Of a DNA stretch of 6,753 bases, positions 1-5,975 are shown piece by piece. The stretch is from assembly GCA_003509545.1 (NCBI GenBank), contig DOLC01000077.1:1-6753 (forward strand), written 5' to 3'. A model generated the notes under the pieces. The model saw only the letters and a program-made list of their open reading frames with translations, had not been told where the DNA came from and searched no databases. A program made the translations under genes and the position numbers. This DNA is from Peptococcaceae bacterium. GTDB lineage: Bacteria > Bacillota > DSM-521 > Neomoorellales > Neomoorellaceae. Every line of letters begins with the position of its first letter. Within the stretch, counting starts at the first letter, position 1.

Positions 1-101
1 GAAGCCTGCCGGAGCCTTGAGCCATGCGGTAGTTTGGCCCGCGAGGGAGGCCTTTGCGAGCGAAAGCCAAGCAGGCCGGAATAAAAACTGGGGATGCGCC
101 A
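1..101 (+). repeat. Dispersed structured repeat, copy 1 (possibly cut by window edge)
   Basis: This stretch matches the reverse complement of 6599-6699 at 89 of 101 positions with no gaps; similarity stops sharply after position 101. It may extend left beyond the window. It can fold as an outer stem 4-9 with 71-76, a second stem 34-38 with 66-70, and a terminal hairpin 40-47 with 51-58 closed by a 3-base loop. Both copies keep all these pairs. Differences at 52 and 55 exchange G-C and G-U pairs, and those at 49 and 50 fall in the loop. The other eight differences (25, 27, 29, 78, 80, 81, 83, 96) fall outside the paired segments. This suggests a conserved RNA or a palindromic mobile repeat. 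I do not recognise a named family. It is open in one reading frame but is more likely non-coding. Confidence 0.85.
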
Positions 102-108
102 GCGGGTT

Positions 109-134
109 GCCCCTTGACAGGAGGGGCTTTTTTT
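109..134 (+). terminator. Intrinsic terminator after repeat copy 1
   Basis: A perfect 6-base-pair GC-rich stem, GCCCCT (109-114) with AGGGGC (122-127), has a 7-base loop and is followed by seven T residues (128-134). It begins 7 bases after the repeat ends, so it could end a transcript coming from upstream through the repeat. It could also act as an attenuator in a leader of the TPR gene that starts at 206. Confidence 0.8.
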
Positions 135-143
135 GTTATGCCT

Positions 144-171
144 TGCGATTTACCGTGATAAGTTGTACAAT
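144..171 (+). promoter_or_regulatory. Candidate sigma-A promoter for the TPR gene
   Basis: TTGCGA at 144-149 matches four of six bases of the -35 consensus. TACAAT at 166-171 matches five of six bases of the -10 consensus, with a 16-base spacer. Transcription would begin near 178, just upstream of the ribosome binding site at 191-197. It lies after the terminator, so the TPR gene would have its own start of transcription. Prediction is by eye only. Confidence 0.5.
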
Positions 172-205
172 GCTTGGTAGCTGCGAAGGGGAAGGAGTTG
201 TTTTT

Positions 206-898
206 ATGGGTTTCATGAGCTCCCTACGGAGCTTCGGGCGCCGGCGGCCGGCGTGGGGGATAGCCTTAACCGCCGTCCTGGTGCTGGGCTTGGTGGCCGG
301 GTATGCCGTCTGGACGCCCCTCGCCGGTGTGTCCTCCCAGCAGCCGGGGCAGGTAGATGCGGCTAAAGAGCTGGAGGAGTGGCAGAAGGCAGTTCGGGAC
401 CAGATAAGCCAACGGGAAGCCGAAATTGCGGAGTTAGAAAAACAACTGGAAGATAAGCCCCAGGATGCCGACCTATGGCTTAAGCTGGGAGATACCCGCT
501 ATGCGTTGGGTTACCTCTACCTGATGAGCGAAAACGACGGGGCCAAGGCCGAAGGGGTCTTTAAGGAGGCCCTGGAGAGTTACGAGAAGGTTCGGGAACT
601 CAATCCGGCCGAGAAGGGTGTATTTCTGCGTATAGCCAATACGGCGGTATTTTTGGGAGACAACGAGCGGGCGGAGGCCGGCTACCGGGAAGCTGTAGCC
701 GCCGATCCGGCCGACAACAATGCACGCATGTCCTATGCCCTGTTCTTGGCCATGGCCAAGGAGGACTATGACGGAGCCATTGCCCAGTGGCAGAAGATTC
801 TAGAAAACAGCCCCGAGCCCGATCTGGCCGACCAGGTGCGGCAGTTTATCGAGCAGGCCGAGGAAATGAAGAAAACGGCAAGCACCCCCGCCCAGTAA
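206..898 (+). CDS. Membrane-anchored tetratricopeptide repeat (TPR) protein
   Basis: This encodes about 230 residues. A short basic N-terminus (RSFGRRR, 8-14) is followed by one hydrophobic segment at about 16-37, probably an uncleaved signal anchor that places the rest outside the membrane. Residues about 51-83 are rich in Glu, Lys and Gln and look like a coiled coil. Three TPR-like helical pairs follow at about 87-134, 135-170 and 171-205, each with the alternating small and aromatic pattern and ending at or near NP, DP or SP. TPR proteins of this kind serve as scaffolds for protein contacts; no enzyme motif is present and the partner is unknown. The ATG at 206 was chosen because GAAGGAG (191-197) sits 8 bases upstream and the hydrophobic anchor follows directly. 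The frame stays open back to 17 through the repeat and terminator, but that extension is unlikely to be translated. Its 3' end meets a convergent gene after 3 bases. Confidence 0.85.
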   Translation: MGFMSSLRSFGRRRPAWGIALTAVLVLGLVAGYAVWTPLAGVSSQQPGQVDAAKELEEWQKAVRDQISQREAEIAELEKQLEDKPQDADLWLKLGDTRYALGYLYLMSENDGAKAEGVFKEALESYEKVRELNPAEKGVFLRIANTAVFLGDNERAEAGYREAVAADPADNNARMSYALFLAMAKEDYDGAIAQWQKILENSPEPDLADQVRQFIEQAEEMKKTASTPAQ

Positions 899-901
899 AG
901 C

Positions 902-2230
902 TCATTGTTTCAGCGGAGAAGGGGAGGGGAAAGACAAGCCCGCGCCGCGGAGGCGTTCGGCGAAATGATTGAAGCGCTTGCGGATGTTTAAGTTCAGGGC
1001 CCAAAGGATGGAAGCGTGCTTCTTCACCAGGCCCAGGCGGCGGGATATGGAGCCCAGGGAGTAGAACTCCTGCCATGCCCAGTTGAAACCTTCCTGTAGG
1101 GTGCGGGGACTCATCTTTTTGGGCTCGAAGACCACCTTGTTGATGGTGTACTCCCGCCAATCGTTGTTGAAAATACGGCCCTCCTTTTCCAGTTGGGTGC
1201 GCAGGGGGGTTCCCGGAAAGGGAGTCAGGATGCCGAACTGGGCCGCCTCCAGGCGGTTTTCCTGGGCGAATTTTACCGTGCGCTCGAAGATGCTTTCATC
1301 GTCGTCATCAAAGCCGAAAATGAAGGCGCCTTCGATGGCGATGCCGAAATCGTGGATTTTTTTGATGGCCGCTTTGTATTCTTCTACCCGGTTGACGGAT
1401 TTGCCGACGGCCTTGAGGTTAGAAGGAGAGAGGGACTCAAAGCCGATGAAGAGGCCGATGCAGCCACTGGCAGCGGCCAGGCGCAGGAGTTCTTCGTCCC
1501 GGGCGATGTTCAGGGAACCCTGGCTGAACCATTTTATTTTGAGGGGGACCAGGGCCTGGAAGAGCCGCTTGGCATAGGCGGGATTGCCGATAATGTTATC
1601 GTCTACAAAGGCAACGACTTTCCCCTCCAAGGACCGGACTTCCTGCACCACCTCTTCAACCGGTCGGAAGCGGAACTTGTGCCCGAAGAACTGGCTGACG
1701 GTGCAGAAGGAACATGCAAAAGGACAGCCCCGGGTGGTCTGGACGGTGTCAGGTACCAGATAGCGGCTGCGGGAGAGGAGATCGCGGCGGGGAACGACTA
1801 TATTCTCCAGGGAAGGGACCTCGGTATGGCGATAGAAGGCTTGCAGGTTGCCCCTTTCCAAGTCTCTTAGGACCCGGGGCCACTGGCCTTCGGCCTCGCC
1901 GATTACCACGGCGTCGGCATGGGCTTTGGCTTCTTCGGGTAAAGTTGAAGGATGCATACCGCCCAGGACCACCGGCACCCCGCGGCGGCGGAAGGCATCG
2001 GCTATCTCATAGGCCCGCGGCGCCAGGGCGGTCATGGCCGAAATTCCCACCAGATCGTATTTTTCGTCGAAATCGATGCTGGTCAGGCTCTCATCCAGGA
2101 TTACTACTTCGTGCTCCGGCGGGGTTAGAGCGGCGAGGGTAATGAGATTTAAGGGCGGGAAAATGGACTTCTCCTGCTCGCTTTCCCACAGGGGATCGTG
2201 CCACGCCGGGGCTACCAAGGCGATCTTCAT
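902..2230 (-). CDS. B12-binding-domain radical SAM protein
   Basis: This 442-residue protein has the two-part layout of cobalamin-dependent radical SAM enzymes. Residues about 1-125 resemble the B12-binding Rossmann fold, with VGISAMT at 61-67, LGGMHPS at 89-95 and VIGEAEG at 109-115. The usual DxHxxG cobalamin-ligand motif is not evident, as in many members of this class. The radical SAM barrel starts with the cluster motif CxxxCxxC at C169, C173 and C176, preceded by TTRG. FVDDNI (208-213), GFES (263-266) and a GAFIFGFDDDD stretch (301-311) are typical of the family. The C-terminal 80 residues form a basic helical tail. Such enzymes often methylate or rearrange unreactive carbons in lipids, cofactors or natural products; the substrate here cannot be read. 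The ATG at 2230 is supported by GGGAGGAGG just upstream on the minus strand. It is divergent from the ROK kinase and convergent with the TPR gene, so it is probably transcribed alone. Confidence 0.9.
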   Translation of the reverse strand: MKIALVAPAWHDPLWESEQEKSIFPPLNLITLAALTPPEHEVVILDESLTSIDFDEKYDLVGISAMTALAPRAYEIADAFRRRGVPVVLGGMHPSTLPEEAKAHADAVVIGEAEGQWPRVLRDLERGNLQAFYRHTEVPSLENIVVPRRDLLSRSRYLVPDTVQTTRGCPFACSFCTVSQFFGHKFRFRPVEEVVQEVRSLEGKVVAFVDDNIIGNPAYAKRLFQALVPLKIKWFSQGSLNIARDEELLRLAAASGCIGLFIGFESLSPSNLKAVGKSVNRVEEYKAAIKKIHDFGIAIEGAFIFGFDDDDESIFERTVKFAQENRLEAAQFGILTPFPGTPLRTQLEKEGRIFNNDWREYTINKVVFEPKKMSPRTLQEGFNWAWQEFYSLGSISRRLGLVKKHASILWALNLNIRKRFNHFAERLRGAGLSFPSPSPLKQ

Positions 2231-2361
2231 GGGGTTCCTCCTCCCATACGGGCCGTTTTGGAATAATATTCTCCCCCCTAACGGGAGCTTTCATGTAGAC
2301 TCGATATTAACTTCGCGATGGTACTACAAAATTCCTGCCCCTCTGGAAAGGAGAAGCAAAG
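2231..2361. promoter_or_regulatory. Divergent intergenic region, promoters not resolved
   Basis: These 131 bases separate the divergent radical SAM and ROK kinase genes and must hold both start signals if each is transcribed on its own. An AT-rich inverted repeat, GAATA-A-TATTC (2261-2271), stands out and could be an operator or include a minus-strand -10 (TATTAT). A TACAAA at 2325-2330 could be a -10 for the kinase. No convincing -35 partner is seen for either, so no promoter is claimed. Confidence 0.35.
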
Positions 2362-3306
2362 TTGGGTCTTTTGGGCATCGACATAGGGGGTACTAGTATT
2401 AAGGCCGGCATTGTAAGCAGGGAGGGCCGGATCTTGGCCAAGTCCCGAATTCCCACTGCCCGGGAGGCGGGAGTGGCGGGGGTACTGGAGGGTATTAAGA
2501 AATTGGTGGAGGACCTCCGGGAACGTGCCGGGCCGGGTGGAGAATCTCCGGCCGTTGCCGGGGTCGGCGTTCCGGGCTCGGTGGAAGCGGAACAGGGTCT
2601 TGTGCGCCTGGCACCAAATTTAGGGTGGCAGAATGTTGCCCTGCGAGAACAACTGCAGGAACTCCTAAAGCTGCCGGTAACCGTCGACAACGATGCCCAT
2701 ATGGCCGCGCTGGGGGAAATGTGGCAGGGGGCCGGCCGGGAATACGGGGATCTCTTGATGATTACCCTTGGAACAGGTATCGGATCGGCCCTAATCCTGG
2801 GTGGCGCGGTTCACCGCGGCGCCTTCGGCTACGGTGCGGAAATGGGGCATGTAAAAGTCCTACCCGACGGGCCCCCGTGCCGCTGCGGCGGACGCGGTTG
2901 CCTCGAAACCCTGGCCTCGGCCACGGCCATGGTGCGCATGGCAGAACGGGAGCTGGCAGCGGGATGTCCCTCCCTTTTGTCCGGCCGGAGGCCCCTGGAG
3001 GCCAGGGACATTGTGGAAGGGGCGGCCCGGGGAGATGAAGTGAGCCGTAAGGTGTTAAACACGGCCGCTCGGTACTTGGGGACGGCCCTGGCCAACGCCG
3101 CCCTGGTGGCAGGACCGGCCGTTATTATAATAGGAGGCGGCGTGGCCCAGGCCGGCGACATCGTACTGGAACCGGTGCGAAGGGCCTTTGCCGAAGCCCT
3201 GGGGGCCTGGCAGGTTAAAGCCGTACCCGTCGTGGCGGCCCAACTGGGCAACGATGCCGGGTTTATAGGAGCTGCCTATGCGGCCCAAAACCTTTTAGGA
3301 GGCTGA
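2362..3306 (+). CDS. ROK-family sugar kinase, probable glucokinase
   Basis: This 314-residue protein is of usual ROK length. The phosphate-binding motif DIGGTSIK is at 7-14. VDNDAHMAALGE (108-119) contains the probable catalytic base Asp111. A second ATP-loop, LGTGIGS, is at 136-142. The sugar and zinc signature begins at GAEMGH (158-163) and continues with C173, C175 and C180, giving the His-Cys3 zinc site (H163, C173, C175, C180). IIIGGGVAQAG at 255-265 is the C-terminal nucleotide motif. ROK proteins phosphorylate hexoses in the cytoplasm using ATP. There is no N-terminal helix-turn-helix, so this is a kinase and not a ROK repressor; glucose is the likeliest substrate but other hexoses or N-acetyl sugars cannot be excluded. 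The start is TTG at 2362, supported by AAAGGAG (2347-2353) at 8 bases. It probably shares a transcript with the gene starting at 3368. Confidence 0.92.
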   Translation: MGLLGIDIGGTSIKAGIVSREGRILAKSRIPTAREAGVAGVLEGIKKLVEDLRERAGPGGESPAVAGVGVPGSVEAEQGLVRLAPNLGWQNVALREQLQELLKLPVTVDNDAHMAALGEMWQGAGREYGDLLMITLGTGIGSALILGGAVHRGAFGYGAEMGHVKVLPDGPPCRCGGRGCLETLASATAMVRMAERELAAGCPSLLSGRRPLEARDIVEGAARGDEVSRKVLNTAARYLGTALANAALVAGPAVIIIGGGVAQAGDIVLEPVRRAFAEALGAWQVKAVPVVAAQLGNDAGFIGAAYAAQNLLGG

Positions 3307-3308
3307 TC

Positions 3309-3331
3309 CCGGCCCGGATGTTTTCGGCCGG
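3309..3331 (+). other. GC-rich hairpin between the kinase and MetE-like genes
   Basis: CCGGCC (3309-3314) pairs with GGCCGG (3326-3331) around an 11-base loop, directly after the kinase stop codon. There is no T-run after it, so it is not a terminator. It could be an RNA processing or stabilising hairpin, or chance in GC-rich sequence. Confidence 0.3.
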
Positions 3332-3367
3332 TACCCTTTGAATATCTACCGGAGAGGAGTTGGAACG

Positions 3368-4462
3368 GTGACGGGAGACCGCGCTAAAACACAGTTTCCT
3401 GGCAACTTCTGGGCGTGCGGCATCGGCAGTCTGCCCCACATAGACCCGCAACCCGCCTTGGAGCTCATTGCCGCCACACTTCCCCAGATACCCCACTGGC
3501 CCCAGCTGCCCCGGCGGGGACATGTGGAGCACTTTCTCTATCAGAGCCTGCTTCCCCTGATAAAGCTGGGGCTTATCCACGAACCACCCGGTGGTACGGC
3601 CTATTTTACCACCGGAGCGGCGGACTGGGCGGATAAGCTGACCGCCTTTTATGAGCTGTTTCTGCGGGCGGCGGAGGGCGAAGGGGAAGCCTTGGAATAT
3701 TTTGCTATAACCCCTGAAGCCGGCCGCGGCTTTTACGCCTTTATAGATTGGCTCGAAGGGGGAGGCGCGGCCGAGGCCCGTTTTTTAAAGGGGCAGGTGG
3801 CAGGACCCTTGTCCGCCGGCCTCTATTTGACGGATTCGGCCGGACATTATGCCTTCTACGAACCCCAGTTGAGGGATTTAATCGTAAAAACCACGGCCTT
3901 GCAGGCCCGCTGGCAAGCCCGGGTTTTGGGGAGGTTCGGCCTTCCGGCGGTGATTTTCGTTGACGACCCGGCGGCGGCCGCCTACGGGAGTTCCACCCAT
4001 GTGGCCCTCCGGCGGGAAGAAGCCGTCGAGGCCCTGGCCGCGGTGGCCGAGGAGATCAAGGAAGAAGGCGGCATCCCCGGAGCCCACTCCTGCAGCGGGG
4101 TGGAATGGCCCATATTCTTCGAGGCGGGTTTCCGGGTGGTCAGCTTCGACGCCTACAATTATTTTACTTCCCTCCAGGTATTTCCCCGGGAGGTGGGTGA
4201 ATTCCTGGCCGGAGGGGGAGTGCTGGCGTGGGGCATTGTTCCGACCCACGAGGGAGCGTGGCAGGAGACGGCCCGCAGCTTGCAGGAACGGTTGCAGGGC
4301 TGCCTGGAGGAGATGGCCAGGAGGGGAGTAAATAGGGAGCGGCTTTACCGCCAGGGCCTGGTGACCCCCTCCTGCGGCACCGGTGTCCTGGCCGAACCCC
4401 TGGCGGAGCACATATACGGCCTTACGGCCGAAGTGGCCGCAGCCATGCAGCAGGCGGTCTGA
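3368..4462 (+). CDS. MetE/UroD-like methyltransferase-fold protein (short methionine synthase homologue)
   Basis: This encodes about 364 residues, matching only the C-terminal catalytic barrel of cobalamin-independent methionine synthase (MetE, about 750 residues). Numbering is from the GTG at 3368. The N-terminus carries GIGSLPH (18-24) and WPQLPRR (44-50), typical of the short MetE-like family. A candidate zinc site is H240 and C242 (AHSCSG), Asp261 (SFDAY) at the place of the MetE glutamate ligand, and C336 (TPSCGTG). Asp199-Asp200 (FVDDP) lies at the end of a strand in the barrel. The fold activates a thiol for methyl transfer. The acceptor could be homocysteine or another thiol, and the donor is unknown because the folate-binding N-terminal half is missing. 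GTG is preferred because GGAGAGGAG (3351-3359) lies 8 bases upstream; a TTG at 3338 is less likely. It follows the kinase by 61 bases and ends before a strong terminator. Confidence 0.8.
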   Translation: MTGDRAKTQFPGNFWACGIGSLPHIDPQPALELIAATLPQIPHWPQLPRRGHVEHFLYQSLLPLIKLGLIHEPPGGTAYFTTGAADWADKLTAFYELFLRAAEGEGEALEYFAITPEAGRGFYAFIDWLEGGGAAEARFLKGQVAGPLSAGLYLTDSAGHYAFYEPQLRDLIVKTTALQARWQARVLGRFGLPAVIFVDDPAAAAYGSSTHVALRREEAVEALAAVAEEIKEEGGIPGAHSCSGVEWPIFFEAGFRVVSFDAYNYFTSLQVFPREVGEFLAGGGVLAWGIVPTHEGAWQETARSLQERLQGCLEEMARRGVNRERLYRQGLVTPSCGTGVLAEPLAEHIYGLTAEVAAAMQQAV

Positions 4463-4486
4463 AGTGCCGGCCGGTTAACCCCGGAG

Positions 4487-4522
4487 GAAACTCCTACCCC
4501 AAAAGGGAGGAGTTTCTTTTTT
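4487..4522 (+). terminator. Strong intrinsic terminator after the MetE-like gene
   Basis: A perfect 9-base-pair stem (4487-4495 with 4508-4516, GAAACTCCT with AGGAGTTTC) is extended by three C-G pairs beyond a single bulged A, with a loop of C and four As. Six T residues follow (4517-4522). It ends the kinase and MetE-like transcript and insulates the division cluster. Confidence 0.93.
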
Positions 4523-4558
4523 ATGTAGCAGGAATTTTTTCTCTCGCGGAGAATATAT

Positions 4559-4604
4559 GGTGGTAGGAAGTGGTGAATAGTGGTATATAAGGGGTAGAAA
4601 GTGG
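4559..4604 (+). promoter_or_regulatory. Probable MraZ operator: GTGG-core boxes in phase
   Basis: Boxes with a GTGG core start at 4559 (GGTGG), 4569 (AGTGG), 4579 (AGTGG) and 4600 (AGTGG), with a degenerate AAGGG at 4589 filling the gap. Spacing is 10, 10, 10 and 11 bases, so all face one side of the helix. Known MraZ sites are short direct repeats, TGGGN in E. coli and AAAGTG(T/G) in mycoplasmas; AAAGTGG at 4598-4604 fits the latter exactly. The boxes overlap the candidate promoter, as expected for autorepression of the cluster by MraZ. Confidence 0.7.
4581..4589 (+). promoter_or_regulatory. Candidate extended -10 promoter of the mraZ cluster
   Basis: TGGTATATA has the TGn extension followed by a TATATA hexamer. 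No good -35 is present 17 bases upstream, which is tolerated by extended -10 promoters. Transcription would begin near 4596, giving a leader of only about 20 bases before the mraZ TTG. It is embedded among the MraZ boxes. Confidence 0.5.
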
Positions 4605-4616
4605 GGGCCGGGCCCG

Positions 4617-5048
4617 TTGTTTATCGGCGAATACCATCATGTTATCGATGATAAAGGGCGCCTGATTATGCCGGCCCGCTTCCGGGAGGAACTGGGAGAA
4701 AGGTTTATCGTTACCAGGGGCCTGGACAACTGCCTCTTTGTCTACCCCTTGTCCGGTTGGCAAGAGATGGAACAAAAGCTGAAGGCCCTGCCCTTTACCC
4801 GGGCCGATGTACGCGCCTTCGTGCGCTTTTTCTTTTCCGGGGCTACGGAATGTGAGCTGGACCGCCAGGGGAGAATACTGGTACCGGCCAATTTAAGGGA
4901 GTATGCCCGGCTGGAAAAGGATGTGGTTATTGCCGGTGTTTCTTCCAGGGTGGAGATCTGGAGTCGGGAACTCTGGGACGAGTACTTGGCCGCAACGGCC
5001 GCGGAATACGAGGCCCTGGCCGAGAAAATGGTGGATCTCAATATTTAG
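4617..5048 (+). CDS. mraZ: MraZ transcriptional regulator / nucleoid-associated protein
   Basis: The protein has 143 residues, the usual MraZ length. It has two SpoVT-AbrB-type half-domains with the diagnostic DDKGRLIMPARFRE (11-24) and DRQGRILVPANLRE (82-95). MraZ forms a ring and binds direct repeats upstream of its own gene, controlling the dcw cluster. Matching boxes lie just upstream at 4559-4604. The start is TTG at 4617: MFIGEY is the normal MraZ N-terminus, and no other start gives it. Ribosome binding is weak (a G-run at 4603-4607), which suggests low translation and fits a regulator. It is the first gene of the cluster, followed closely by rsmH. Confidence 0.96.
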   Translation: MFIGEYHHVIDDKGRLIMPARFREELGERFIVTRGLDNCLFVYPLSGWQEMEQKLKALPFTRADVRAFVRFFFSGATECELDRQGRILVPANLREYARLEKDVVIAGVSSRVEIWSRELWDEYLAATAAEYEALAEKMVDLNI

Positions 5049-5063
5049 ACCGAGGTGCCTCCT

Positions 5064-5972
5064 TTGGAATTCCGACACGAACCGGTCCTTTTGTCCCAGG
5101 TAGTGGAGTTCCTGGATCCCCAACCGGGGGAGATTTTTGTCGACGGCACCGTGGGCGGGGGAGGGCATGCCTCGGCCCTTTTGGAAAGGTTGCAGCCGGG
5201 CGGGCTCCTGTTGGGTCTGGACCGGGACGAGGAGGCCCTGGCCGCCGCTTCCGAAAGGCTTCGGCCCTTCGGAGCTGCGGTAAGGCTGGTCCGGGCCCGT
5301 TTCAGCCAGCTTCCCGATGTCTTGGTGCAGGAGGGATTCCGGAGAATAGACGGGCTCCTCCTGGATTTGGGAGTGTCGTCTTACCAGCTGGAGAACCCTG
5401 AGCGCGGCTTCAGCTATCAGGTGGACGGGCCCCTGGACATGCGCTTCGATCGCGAGGACGGCCTGACGGCGGCCGACATCGTCAACACCTGGCCTGAAGG
5501 GGAACTGGCGCGCATTATACGCGAGTACGGGGAAGAGCGCTGGGCTTCCCGTATAGCCCGGTTTATAATAAGAGCCCGCAGGCGCGGGCCCATAACTTCC
5601 ACGGGGGAGCTAGTCGAGATAATTAAAGATGCAATTCCGGCCAGGGCGAGGAGGTCCGGACCCCATCCCGCCAAGCGGACCTTCCAAGCCCTCCGGATTG
5701 CTATAAATGACGAACTCGGAGAGTTGCAGCGCCTCCTGTCCCGGCTGCCGGAGGTGCTAAGCCCTGGAGGGCGGGTGGCGGTTATCTCGTTTCATTCCCT
5801 GGAGGACCGGTTGGTTAAGAGGGCCTTTAAAGGTTTGAGTCCCCAGGTGTTGGAAATCCTTACGCCCAAACCGGTGGTGGCCACCCCGGAAGAGATAGCC
5901 CGGAATCCGCGGGCTAGGAGTGCACGGTTGCGGGCTGCCCGGCGGGTTCTAAAAGGAAGGGTGGGTGAATAA
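5064..5972 (+). CDS. rsmH: 16S rRNA (cytosine(1402)-N(4))-methyltransferase RsmH
   Basis: The protein has about 302 residues and all the family signatures (MraW family). These are the SAM-binding GTVGGGGHA (28-36), LLLDLGVSSYQL (98-109) with GPLDMRFD after it (122-129), HPAKRTFQALRIAINDE (201-217), ISFHSLEDR (241-249) and the C-terminal NPRARSARLRA (281-291). RsmH uses SAM to methylate N4 of C1402 in the 30S decoding site and is nearly always found in the dcw cluster. Two starts are possible. TTG at 5064 has GAGGTG (5052-5057) 6 bases upstream and gives the common MEFRHEPVLL start. GTG at 5055 adds three residues with a poorer binding site. The gap from mraZ is 15 bases, and to ftsL 3 bases, indicating one operon. 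Confidence 0.96.
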   Translation: MEFRHEPVLLSQVVEFLDPQPGEIFVDGTVGGGGHASALLERLQPGGLLLGLDRDEEALAAASERLRPFGAAVRLVRARFSQLPDVLVQEGFRRIDGLLLDLGVSSYQLENPERGFSYQVDGPLDMRFDREDGLTAADIVNTWPEGELARIIREYGEERWASRIARFIIRARRRGPITSTGELVEIIKDAIPARARRSGPHPAKRTFQALRIAINDELGELQRLLSRLPEVLSPGGRVAVISFHSLEDRLVKRAFKGLSPQVLEILTPKPVVATPEEIARNPRARSARLRAARRVLKGRVGE

Positions 5973-5975
5973 GCT

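Noticed and set aside
114..119. Perfect TTGACA as a -35 box
   Set aside because: It lies inside the terminator hairpin, and the hexamer 17 bases downstream (TATGCC) is a poor -10; 144-171 is a better promoter candidate.
17..205. N-terminal extension of the TPR protein from an ATG at 17
   Set aside because: It runs through the dispersed repeat and an intrinsic terminator, has no good ribosome binding site, and the ATG at 206 has a strong one followed directly by the membrane anchor.
1193..1870. Plus-strand 225-residue open frame opposite the radical SAM gene
   Set aside because: It is antisense to a well-supported gene with intact motifs, and its product shows no recognisable domain.
3878..4411. 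Minus-strand 177-residue open frame opposite the MetE-like gene
   Set aside because: It is a shadow frame in GC-rich coding sequence, without a start signal or family features.
4559..4604. Short CRISPR-like or tandem satellite array
   Set aside because: The units are only 5 bases at 10-base steps directly before mraZ, which fits MraZ binding sites and not repeat-spacer units.
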